Shown one piece after another: positions 14,059 to 22,200 of a stretch of DNA of 22,510 nt. The stretch is taken from positions 1-22,510 of IMG/VR virus record IMGVR_UViG_3300025276_000234. The stretch is one strand, 5' to 3'. Origin of the DNA: a virus. The notes under the pieces were generated by a model. It searched no databases. It was given only the letters and a program-made list of their open reading frames with translations, and was not told the DNA's origin. Each line of letters begins with the position of its first letter. Position 1 is the stretch's first letter. The translations under genes and the position numbers were made by a program.

Positions 14059-14303
14059 CTGGCTTAGAAAATTACGTCCCCGTGGAAGAAGTTGCAGAAC
14101 ATCTTTCTGTAAAGGTGAGCACGATTCGACAGTGGGTAAACAAGGGTTTGATACCAAAAAATACCTACATAAAAGTGGGCTACACCTACCGCTTTAGTAT
14201 TCCGGCTGTAGTTGAAGCGTTAAAACAAGAAGCCCCCGAAGAAAGTTCTGGGCAAATTACAGAACAGCTAGAGCTAGCGTTCGACGAGGACGAAGACGTA
14301 TGA
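14055..14303 (+). CDS. MerR/excisionase-type helix-turn-helix protein, 82 aa
   Basis: A single HTH of the HTH_17/excisionase type: YVPVEEVAEHLSVKVSTIRQWVNKGLIP (residues 7-34), where the helix-turn-helix covers VEEVAEHLSVKVSTIRQWV, followed by the wing strand YTYRF and a second helix AVVEALK. The acidic tail (LELAFDEDEDV) may contact partners. Such proteins serve as excisionases, regulators or replication initiators in phages. No integrase is seen in the window, so a regulator or initiation role is as likely as excision. Overlaps are ATGA on both sides. Confidence 0.78.
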   Translation: MTGLENYVPVEEVAEHLSVKVSTIRQWVNKGLIPKNTYIKVGYTYRFSIPAVVEALKQEAPEESSGQITEQLELAFDEDEDV

Positions 14304-15127
14304 CCGATAGCTCGGGTGACGTAGACCCCTTTGAAGCCTTACTTGCTGAACTTAAGCCCGAAGTTATTGCGCCTAAAGTTATTGAGCCTACGGCAGATGT
14401 TGCAGTTCTCGATCCAGAAGAAACGTCTACAATACTGCGTTTGAGTATTCGTGAAAGTTTGTTTCGTGTGACGGGGGAGGCAACAGTAGAGCTAGGAGAC
14501 GACCCTCTTAAAATTGTTATCCTAAAAGCTGCGCCTTTATCACGTATGTATTACTCAGAAGCTTATACGGACGGGCAGAGTAAAGCACCTACGTGTTGGT
14601 CTACGGATGCAGGAGGGGGCCGCCCCGCTATACAAGTGCCAGTAGATAGTAGACAGGCGTCTGCGTGCTTAAATTGCCCCCAAGATATTAGGGGTTCGGG
14701 TAACGGTTCTTCCAAAGCGTGTAGGTATCAGCAACGTCTTGCTGTAATGCTAGCTAATAAAGATGGGGTTCTACAGCCCAACCAAGTTTGCCAACTATCT
14801 TTACCTGCAACAAGTGTGTTCGCTAAAGATAATAAAAAGAAGGGCCTACAGACGTACGCGAAGCTAATTGAAGATCAAGGCGCGTTACTGTCCATGATCC
14901 TGACAGAATTAAGTTTCGATAAAGATAGCAGTACGCCTAAGCTGTGCTTTAGACCTTCCCGAGTGTTAACTGACGCCGAAACTGGAGTAGTGAAAGATGT
15001 ACAGAAAGACCCCAAGACTAAAAGATTGATTACTTTTAGCCCAAAGCCCTACGTAGACGATGGCCCTAGCATGGACAACGTATTTAGTACCGTAAAAGGC
15101 GATGGGGTGTACGTAAGAAGTTTGTAG
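14300..15127 (+). CDS. Four-cysteine conserved phage protein, 275 aa
   Basis: The N-terminal 40 residues are acidic and probably disordered. The core carries C99 (PTCWST), C123 and C126 (ACLNCPQ) and C141 (KACRY), spaced as a likely zinc site, followed by QRLAVML and a beta-rich part with LPATSVF. A similar arrangement, SW/CWS...CxxCP...GSGxG..KACRxxxRLAV, occurs in phage proteins encoded next to SSB genes, as far as I recall; no function is given to them. A role as an SSB or recombinase partner is inference from position. It overlaps the HTH gene (ATGA). Confidence 0.68.
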   Translation: MTDSSGDVDPFEALLAELKPEVIAPKVIEPTADVAVLDPEETSTILRLSIRESLFRVTGEATVELGDDPLKIVILKAAPLSRMYYSEAYTDGQSKAPTCWSTDAGGGRPAIQVPVDSRQASACLNCPQDIRGSGNGSSKACRYQQRLAVMLANKDGVLQPNQVCQLSLPATSVFAKDNKKKGLQTYAKLIEDQGALLSMILTELSFDKDSSTPKLCFRPSRVLTDAETGVVKDVQKDPKTKRLITFSPKPYVDDGPSMDNVFSTVKGDGVYVRSL

Positions 15128-15151
15128 TAACCGTAGTACCTGAACCATAAC

Positions 15152-15178
15152 TTAGCCTTTATCGGCTAATGCTATTTT
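15152..15178 (+). terminator. Weak intrinsic terminator or attenuator
   Basis: TTAGCC (15152-15157) pairs with GGCTAA (15164-15169), 6 bp over a 6-base loop, followed by TGCTATTTT. The stem is short and the T-run broken, so it probably lets most polymerases through to the SSB gene. It lies in the 75-base gap before 15203. Confidence 0.35.
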
Positions 15179-15202
15179 AAAAACCTTAAAGAGAGTGCAG
15201 AT

Positions 15203-15910
15203 ATGTCTAAACCAACTTACATGTTAAACAATGTGGAAGCCCTTTACCCAAAGCTAGATCAGCCCTATCATTTTGATCGGCAGGGTGGGAAAAACAAACA
15301 GGGAGCAAGCGTTCCATGCTTGGCTACTGCCCAAGGAGCTACGTACCAAGTCAATTTTAAAATGACATCGGCTCAAGCTAAAGATCTTTTTACCGCTATG
15401 TCTGAAGCTTATGACGAAAGCAAAGAAGACTCATGGCCCGCGCTAACAATGCCCTTTACAAAGACTGACGAAAAAATGTTTGTGGGTAAAGCTAAGTTAC
15501 CTGCTTCGTTCGATGGCAGACCAACAAACCCACCTAAGCATTACGACGCTAACAATACTCCGTTAGATAGCGAGTTCCAGCTTACTTCAGGCAGCACTGT
15601 AAATGTGTTTGTGGAATTAGTTTCTTATAACGGAAGTATGGGTAATGGTGTATCTTTACGCTTGCGTGCGATACAAGTTATAAAGTACAAAGAGTACTCT
15701 GCGGCTTCGCCTTTTGAAACTCAAGAAGGGTTTACCCAAAGCGGCTTTGCCGCTAGCACAGAAAATCTCGATGCCGTGTTCGACACCGATGCAAAGCCTG
15801 TAGAAGAAGAGGTTGTCGAAGAACCTAAAGTTAAAGTTTCTAAAAAGAAACAAGATGCCCCCAAACCCGATGTTGACCTAGCTTCTTTGCTAGATGAGTT
15901 TGATGACTAA
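15203..15910 (+). CDS. Single-stranded DNA-binding protein, DUF2815/gp2.5-like, 235 aa
   Basis: The body (about residues 5-165) is a beta-rich OB-fold-like domain of the DUF2815 type: MLNNVEALYPKLDQPYHFDR, a PSLT-like PALTMPF segment, PASFDGRPTNPPKHYD (about 100-115) and a GVSLRLRAIQVIKY strand. The C-terminal 65 residues are low-complexity and very acidic (VEEEVVEEP, then DLASLLDEFDD). A charged tail ending in an aromatic and acidic residues is the hallmark of phage SSBs such as T7 gp2.5, where it contacts the polymerase and helicase. Ribosome binding site AGAGAG lies at 15190-15195. This SSB would coat single-stranded DNA at the fork and recruit partners. Confidence 0.82.
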   Translation: MSKPTYMLNNVEALYPKLDQPYHFDRQGGKNKQGASVPCLATAQGATYQVNFKMTSAQAKDLFTAMSEAYDESKEDSWPALTMPFTKTDEKMFVGKAKLPASFDGRPTNPPKHYDANNTPLDSEFQLTSGSTVNVFVELVSYNGSMGNGVSLRLRAIQVIKYKEYSAASPFETQEGFTQSGFAASTENLDAVFDTDAKPVEEEVVEEPKVKVSKKKQDAPKPDVDLASLLDEFDD

Positions 15911-15917
15911 TAATAAG

Positions 15918-15937
15918 CGGGTGCCTTCGGGCACCTG
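15918..15937 (+). terminator. UUCG-loop hairpin after the SSB gene
   Basis: GGTGCC (15920-15925) pairs with GGCACC (15930-15935) around a UUCG tetraloop, with C15918-G15937 and a G-U pair extending the stem. It starts 8 bases after the SSB stop. The following bases (TAACTCTCTTTG) are not a clean U-run, so it may protect the 3' end or reduce read-through rather than stop transcription fully. Confidence 0.6.
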
Positions 15938-15963
15938 TAACTCTCTTTGATTTGGATTAAATA

Positions 15964-18900
15964 ATGATGACGGACACCAAACAGTTCTTAAGTACGGTGT
16001 TGAGTGATGAGGGATTTTACCACGTAGCGGGAATCGCAAAGAACAAACCTATAAAAGAAAAGTTCTACGATTCGTTAGACGCTGCTATTGAGACTGCAAA
16101 TAATTTTGACGAAGAGGGGCGCGATTCTTACTTTGCATTAGGTGTGTTCTTAGATGCAAATGAGGGCCGTACTGCGCAAAACGTGCGCGGACTAAAGGCA
16201 CTGTTTCTCGATTTAGATTGTGGCAAAGGTAAGCCTTACAGCACGCAACAAGATGCACTTATTGCATTAAAAACTTGGTACAAGAAGTACGACATATCTC
16301 GTCCTACTGTGGTGAACTCAGGGCGTGGACTACATGTGTACTGGTCGCTAGATAAATCTTACACGCGCGAAGAGTGGTTACCTGTTGCTAGAGGCTTAAA
16401 GGCTACGTGTTTACAGGACGGGTTGCATATTGACGCCGTTGTAACTGCGGATGCAGCTAGGCTACTGCGCGTACCTAATACACGTAACTTTAAAGATTCT
16501 CCACCAAAAGACACCAATATAATTGTTTTAGGTAAGTCGGTAGTTTTACAAGAGTTTGCGGCTAAGTTGCCTACAACTTTGATACCAGTACTCTCCCCGA
16601 GAGACTATACAAACGCAGATATTGCGGACATGGCTAACGCAAAAGGCGGGGAGAACAAGTACACCTACAAGTTTGCTAACATACTAACGAAGACGGCCCA
16701 AGGTAAAGGCTGTGCGCATATAGAAAAGGCTGTACGTAAAGCAGACGAGCTTACCTACCCAGAGTGGACTCATGCCCTTTCTATAGCGAAGCGGTGCGAC
16801 ACAGACGGTGTGGTAAAGCAACCGGCAATACATTTAATATCAAAGGGGTACAGCGAGTACAGCCCTGATGAAACTGAAAAGATAGCGGCGTCTATTGACT
16901 ACCCGCACCTATGCACTACTTTCGACAATGACTGTCCCGGCCTATGTGAAGGATGCCCAAACAACGGCAAGATAAAAAGCCCTATCACGCTATGCCGAGA
17001 ACTTAAGCTAGCCGAAAGTAGTGAAGTAGAAGTACGCGGCTACGACGAACCAGAAGAAGCTCACGCTGAGCGCGCAGAAGAAGTTGTTAGCGCACCTAGT
17101 AATGCCGACAACGGTGATATACCGCCAAGCAAACCTAAGAAAGAATCTGTACTAGAAAAGATTAAGATACCCGAGTACCCGCCGGGGTATGCACGCCCAG
17201 AAGGCGGTGGGGTAGCAAGAATATCGCACGACAAAGACGGTAACCGCGAAGAAAAAGTCCTATGTCCTGACAACTTGTATGTGAAGAAGCGGATGATAGA
17301 CATAGACGGCCCGTGCTACGAGATAGGCCATACGAGTGATTTTGAAGGCGAACGTACGTTCGTAGCGTCTCAGAAAGACTTAATGTCTACCGAAACTTTT
17401 CGCGGCACGATGAACGCTAACGACGTGCTAGTGATGCCCAGTACACAGAGAGAACTTATGGAGTACATAGCTGCTTGGATTACTAAACTTAAGCCCGAAG
17501 GGCCACCGATTAAAGTTAAGTCGCAGTTTGGTTGGTCGGAAGATGAGAAGTCTTTTGTAATTGGGGACCAAGAAATATTCGCTAACCGTATAGAACGCAA
17601 TCCCGCAGGGTCACGCACCGCTCAGTATATGTCCATGTTCGGCAAGAAAGGCACGCTAGAGAGTTGGAAAGAGTCAGCTAAATTTTACGGGCAAAAGGGA
17701 TTTGAACAGCATCAATACATGTTTGGGCTTTCGTTTGGTTCTCCACTGATGGAGTTCATGTCGGGCATAGCAGGCTGTATCTATAACCTTAACAGTCCTG
17801 AGACAGGCATAGGTAAAACCACAGGTATGTGGGGCGGCGCGTCGGTGTGGGGCAACCACAAGAAAATAGTGTTAATCGGTAAGGACACAGCTAACTCGGC
17901 TTGGAACCGTGCCGAAGTAGTAAAAAATCTGCCTCTGTACATTGATGAGGTGTCTAACTTTAAGCCCGAACCTGCTAGTGATTTCTGTTACTCCATTAGT
18001 GACGGCATGCAAAGAAACCGTATGAGTGGCAAGGGCGAGAACGCCGAGCGGTACAGGGGAGAACCGTGGTCATTAAACAGCGGCACTAGTGGCAATAGCA
18101 GTTTAACCGACACAGCGGGGGAGTATCGGTCGTCGCCAAAAGGCGAAGCAGCGCGAGTAGTCAGTTATCACGCTACAAAACTACTGAGCGGACCCAAAGA
18201 TACGCTACGAGCGAATGACTTAAACGACCAGTTAGCCGCAAACTACGGCCATGCAGGGCCGATATTTATGCAACACGTTATGCGAAACAAGGCTTCGGTT
18301 AAACAACTCGTTCTTAATACCCGCTCCGATCTTGTTGTCAAATTAAGAGCCGAAGCCCACGAACGGTTCTGGATAGCACAGGGAGCTACTGTGTATGCGG
18401 GATGTGTTATAGCTAAAGAAATAGGTCTTATAGACTGGGACTTAGACAATCTGTGGAAGTGGATAATTGAGCTTATACGTAGCCAAAGAGCCGATCTTAA
18501 AGAGATGGATTTGGATATACACGACTTGATCTCGCAGTTCTACATGGACAACGCCCGCTCTATACTACGTATTACTAGCTCTGCGGACGCTAGAGACCCA
18601 GAACTACAAAACATAATTAGGCCAGATATGCAGGACATGCCTAACTTTAGATTTGTAGCGCGGCACGAGACGGACGTAGGGAAACTGTTTATACGTCTAC
18701 CCCCGTTTAAGAAATGGCTAGCTGATCGCAAGTATGTTGAAAGCCAGATCAAAGGTTTAATCTTTGAGCACATGGACGGTAAGTACTCTAAAAAGAAGAT
18801 GGGTAAGGGTACTAAGATGGACATAGGCACGACGCATGTAATCGAGTGCACGCTAAACCTAGACCCTGTAGCGCAAGCAGAAGGCGCTGATGCGGTTTAA
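15964..18900 (+). CDS. PrimPol-type primase fused to DUF927-like ATPase/helicase, 978 aa
   Basis: The N-terminal part is an archaeo-eukaryotic primase (PrimPol) domain: LFLDLDCG (D83, D85), SGRGLHVYW (119-127, H124) and HIDAVV (D157), then LLRVPNTRNFKD. Next come a cysteine cluster C317, C324, C328, C331 (NDCPGLCEGCP), a likely zinc site, and an acidic linker (about 347-395). The C-terminal half is DUF927-like: KSQFGW (519-524), Walker A SPETGIGKTTG (611-621, K618), WNRAE, and Walker B LPLYIDEVSN (656-665). A basic, helical tail follows. It would prime and unwind DNA in one protein, filling the place of VapE or of T7 gp4. Start: ATG at 15964 or 15967. The C-terminus overlaps the next gene by 11 bases. 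Confidence 0.9.
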   Translation: MMTDTKQFLSTVLSDEGFYHVAGIAKNKPIKEKFYDSLDAAIETANNFDEEGRDSYFALGVFLDANEGRTAQNVRGLKALFLDLDCGKGKPYSTQQDALIALKTWYKKYDISRPTVVNSGRGLHVYWSLDKSYTREEWLPVARGLKATCLQDGLHIDAVVTADAARLLRVPNTRNFKDSPPKDTNIIVLGKSVVLQEFAAKLPTTLIPVLSPRDYTNADIADMANAKGGENKYTYKFANILTKTAQGKGCAHIEKAVRKADELTYPEWTHALSIAKRCDTDGVVKQPAIHLISKGYSEYSPDETEKIAASIDYPHLCTTFDNDCPGLCEGCPNNGKIKSPITLCRELKLAESSEVEVRGYDEPEEAHAERAEEVVSAPSNADNGDIPPSKPKKESVLEKIKIPEYPPGYARPEGGGVARISHDKDGNREEKVLCPDNLYVKKRMIDIDGPCYEIGHTSDFEGERTFVASQKDLMSTETFRGTMNANDVLVMPSTQRELMEYIAAWITKLKPEGPPIKVKSQFGWSEDEKSFVIGDQEIFANRIERNPAGSRTAQYMSMFGKKGTLESWKESAKFYGQKGFEQHQYMFGLSFGSPLMEFMSGIAGCIYNLNSPETGIGKTTGMWGGASVWGNHKKIVLIGKDTANSAWNRAEVVKNLPLYIDEVSNFKPEPASDFCYSISDGMQRNRMSGKGENAERYRGEPWSLNSGTSGNSSLTDTAGEYRSSPKGEAARVVSYHATKLLSGPKDTLRANDLNDQLAANYGHAGPIFMQHVMRNKASVKQLVLNTRSDLVVKLRAEAHERFWIAQGATVYAGCVIAKEIGLIDWDLDNLWKWIIELIRSQRADLKEMDLDIHDLISQFYMDNARSILRITSSADARDPELQNIIRPDMQDMPNFRFVARHETDVGKLFIRLPPFKKWLADRKYVESQIKGLIFEHMDGKYSKKKMGKGTKMDIGTTHVIECTLNLDPVAQAEGADAV

Positions 18901-19108
18901 GAGTACTGATATATCCCCTGACGGGGTGCGCATAGTGATAGATTGGGACGAGTTTGTAGTCGGTACGTCGGTCTTTGTGCCTTGCGTAAACACGAAACAG
19001 GCTATGCGCGACATAGTAGCTGCCAGTGGCATAGCCCATAAAGATTTAGTAAAACGAGTTTGTGTTGATAAGGGGCGGTACGGTGTTAGAGTCTGGCGTA
19101 ACCGCTAG
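18890..19108 (+). CDS. Small conserved phage protein, 72 aa
   Basis: ATG 18890 lies inside the end of the primase gene. The product starts MRFKSTDISPDGVRIVIDWD, then VGTSVFVPCVNTKQAMRDI, and ends in YGVRVWR. A DPxGVRIVIDWD...VGxSVFVPCxN...GVRxWR pattern recurs in short phage proteins. It is probably a beta-rich DNA- or protein-binding adaptor, but no function is established. It is the last gene before the terminator. Confidence 0.7.
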   Translation: MRFKSTDISPDGVRIVIDWDEFVVGTSVFVPCVNTKQAMRDIVAASGIAHKDLVKRVCVDKGRYGVRVWRNR

Positions 19109-19112
19109 TAAC

Positions 19113-19141
19113 TGTATGGAGTTGTATGGAGTTGTATGGAG
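19113..19141 (+). repeat. 10-bp tandem repeat, 2.9 copies
   Basis: TGTATGGAGT is repeated twice exactly, then TGTATGGAG, in the noncoding gap right after the stop at 19108. The repeat is perfect, suggesting a recent origin. It may mark a slippage site or a protein-binding array; no function is visible. Confidence 0.95.
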
Positions 19142-19190
19142 CTTGCTGGTACTATAGTAGCTCATCATTCTCCCTAGTCATAGAGAGCTT

Positions 19191-19216
19191 AGCCCCCACT
19201 AGTTGGGGGCTTTTTT
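19191..19216 (+). terminator. Strong intrinsic terminator between convergent arms
   Basis: AGCCCCCA (19191-19198) pairs with TTGGGGGCT (19203-19211), 8 bp with a five-base loop, followed by six T residues (19211-19216). It closes the rightward replication arm. Read leftward the stem is not followed by a U-run, so it is a one-direction terminator, although it also lies 8 bases beyond the end of the minus-strand gene. Confidence 0.9.
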
Positions 19217-19223
19217 ATGCGCG

Positions 19224-22200
19224 TTACTCATCTTCGTACAATCTGTCCCCGTACTGCCTTCTTGATTCTAGTAGGGACTGGATAAACCTACGGTCTGCCA
19301 CGTTACCACCGAGTTGTTCTGCTATCGCAGAGCCTCTAGCGCGCGTTTTAATAGACTGGCGTAGGGTCTCGGCTTTTATTGCCACGTTGCCGTGCTTCTG
19401 GTTGAACTCTCGTATGTCCTCTATTACTTGCTCTTTACCTGCCTCGTCCCCGTTGTTATGGGCAAAAGCAAACCGATCTAGCAGCCCTTTACGCATACCG
19501 CCAACACCGGTAGTTACGCGGCGGTCTCTCGCTAGCTTGTCCTGCTCAGCACGGAACTTAGAGGGGGCAAAGCCCATCGTCTGTAGGATCGCATCTCCTA
19601 CGGTAACCTCTCCGACAATAGCATCCCCGCGCGTAGTCTCGTAGCCCTCTGTAGCGTACCGATAGGCTTTCTTGCCGTTAGATATAGCAGTGGGTAGCAT
19701 ACCTTCTACAGCCCGCGTGTCGTTCCTAGGGTCGTCATCAAAGTAACGGGCTATGTTGGTGCCCAGTCGTATGCCAATACCTATCGTAGGTCCACCGAAA
19801 GACTCTAACCCGTATTGGATAGTGTTTTCTGGGCGGTAGTTACCTTTGTCTCGAATCAGTAGGTTGGTTAGGGCAACACGATCCGTTACGTCCGTACCAA
19901 AGTACTTAGCAACTGCGCCGTAAAAAGCACCTTCACCTAACGTTTTAGCTACTATAGTGTTTACGTCGTCTTCGTCCTCACCCAAAAACATGTTAGCAAT
20001 AGCCGCGACGAGGCCGTAGAAGGGTACACCTTTAGCGCCAACTAGCGCCGCGCCGGTAGCATTCATGTATATAAACGCATTACGCAAGGCACGGTCTTCT
20101 TCTATCTGCTCTGGCGTACGGGTTGCCCCTCTGGCCTGACGCTGTATGGCGTTTAGCATATTCATTTGGATATACAGTATCTGGGCAGGGAAACGCTTAA
20201 ATTGGTAGATGATGCTACCCACCCCACTTTGCGCCCAACGAGGAGCGGTGGCGAGTAATGCTGAGCTGTTTGCGTACTCCATAAACTCAATAGCTATCTG
20301 CGCGGCTTTTTCTCCGTGGGCTTCGAGCTGAGCTTCGGTTAGTTTATCTATGGGCTTACCGTACTTCTTCTCCATCTCTAGGATATAGGCGCTGCCCGCT
20401 GTAATCTGGCGAATAGCCCGTTCCGAATGGTTGAAGATGAAGCTAGATACGTAGGCTATCTTGTTTAGTAAAGGCGCAGCAGGGTTTTCGTAGTCTGCGT
20501 TCTCTGACGAAATAGTACGGGTGTCTAAACCCAGTTCTTTAAGTTTCGCTATTAGTGGCCCAAGCAGCCCCCCTTCTTTGTTTGCGTAACTAAACCCGCC
20601 TAGCTCAGATATATCGCCTACCTCACCTTCTTTTGTAATGCCCTCGCGCGTAACGTCGCCAAAGGATTGTAAGTACATAGTTGAAGCGCGAGACATAGCC
20701 GAGGTAGCGTTAACTAAACCGAACTTACCGGCCAGTAGTGGCCCCACGACCATAGGTAGGGTAGACATGTTTACCGCAGCAGAGGATACGTTAAAACCTA
20801 GCGTGTAGATAAACGATGAAGAGCGCAGTCTACGCGCCCAGTTAGGCAGGTTCGGGTTTTTAACGAACTCTAAATAGCTAGATAGTTTACCCGGCAAGGA
20901 GTTTGTTTCGGCAGGAGTACCTACGAGCGCCTTCATTACATCTTGTACTAGACGGTCGTCTGCGTTAGCTCCTGCCGCAGCTTCCTCCCGTATTTTATTG
21001 GCGACAAGCGCAAAGTCTGCATCAAAGGACAGATTCGCAAGGCTGTTAACCAGTGTAGGGTACGTATCCTCGAAAGCTTTAATAGCCTGTGTTTCGTAGC
21101 CTGCAAACCCTTCGCGGCCCATGTGCCCCTGTATTAGATTTTGTTCGGGTAACGACTTTATTAGCACGTCGTCAACAAAATCAATCGCCCCTTGAGGTAG
21201 GGTAACTTGCTTCTCTACGTCGTTTCCGTTTGCGTCTTTCTCAACGATCGTAACCGGCTTTTTAAGTTCGGCAAGTAGGTCAACTAAGAATCCTGTAGGG
21301 ACATTAAACCCTTGAGAGGACATATCCGGACGGGGTTTTGGTTTAACAGACTCCGGCACTACATCCGTACGAGCTTTAAGGGCGTTTATAGCTACCTCGC
21401 GGAGACCTTTGCTCGGGTGCGAGCTAACCCCATACTTGACCTGCCCGTCTCTATCTTTGTACTCATACTCAACCCAGAATTCACCCGGACGATTAAGTGG
21501 GAAATAGGGGTCAATAACGCCAGAGGTAAGCAGCTTTCTAAACACTCTGTCTTTAACTGTAGCTTTAACACCGGCTTCTATGTCTAGTTTGTCTAACTTG
21601 TCGTCAATAGCGGCGAGAATATCCGCGTTAATTTGTTTATACATATCCCGCATTTCGCGGTAGGCGGTCTTTTGTGTGGGTGACAGCTTGTTGTACAGCC
21701 GTTGCGCTTCCTCGTACGCAGTAATGCGCTCTTGGGTAGTGTTTAGTTTCCTAACCCCGGCGAGGATGTTTGTCTTATCGAGGGCTTCTACTGCCTCATC
21801 GCGTTGCGCTTCCGTAGGGAACGTTACCTTTTCTACTACATTACCGTTGGTGTCTGTGTAGCTGTACCCAAAGTTTTTATAGCGGGCAGCCGGTTTAGTA
21901 GGGTCTACTTCCTCGATAGTGCTAAGCCCTACTAAGGTATTGTAGGTTTCTGTTGCTGCGCTATCGTCTTTAAACGCTTCTTTGAAATCACTTAGCTTAT
22001 TGCCAAAGGTCTTCATTAACTCGTTGCGCTTGCCGTCTTGCTTACGGATAAAATTTTGGAAGTCTGCTGCTGATGGCAGCCTTTCTTTGATGAGATCGAC
22101 TATGTTGTCCAAAGTCATAGCGTTAATCATGGTCACACGGGACTTAGCACCTAGCTCTTGTGCGTTACCCAGTATCCAATCTTTGGAATCTTTCAGCGTT

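Larger units (their letters stand above)
15188..15948. repeat. 9-bp inverted repeat flanking the SSB gene
   Basis: AAAGAGAGT (15188-15196), which includes the ribosome binding site of the SSB gene, is the exact reverse complement of ACTCTCTTT (15940-15948), just after the UUCG hairpin. Pairing of the two would close the whole message and hide the ribosome binding site. A chance match is possible. Confidence 0.3.

Noticed and set aside
19126-19644. 172-codon plus-strand frame opposite the giant gene
   Set aside because: Serine-rich shadow of the minus-strand gene that also runs across the terminator.
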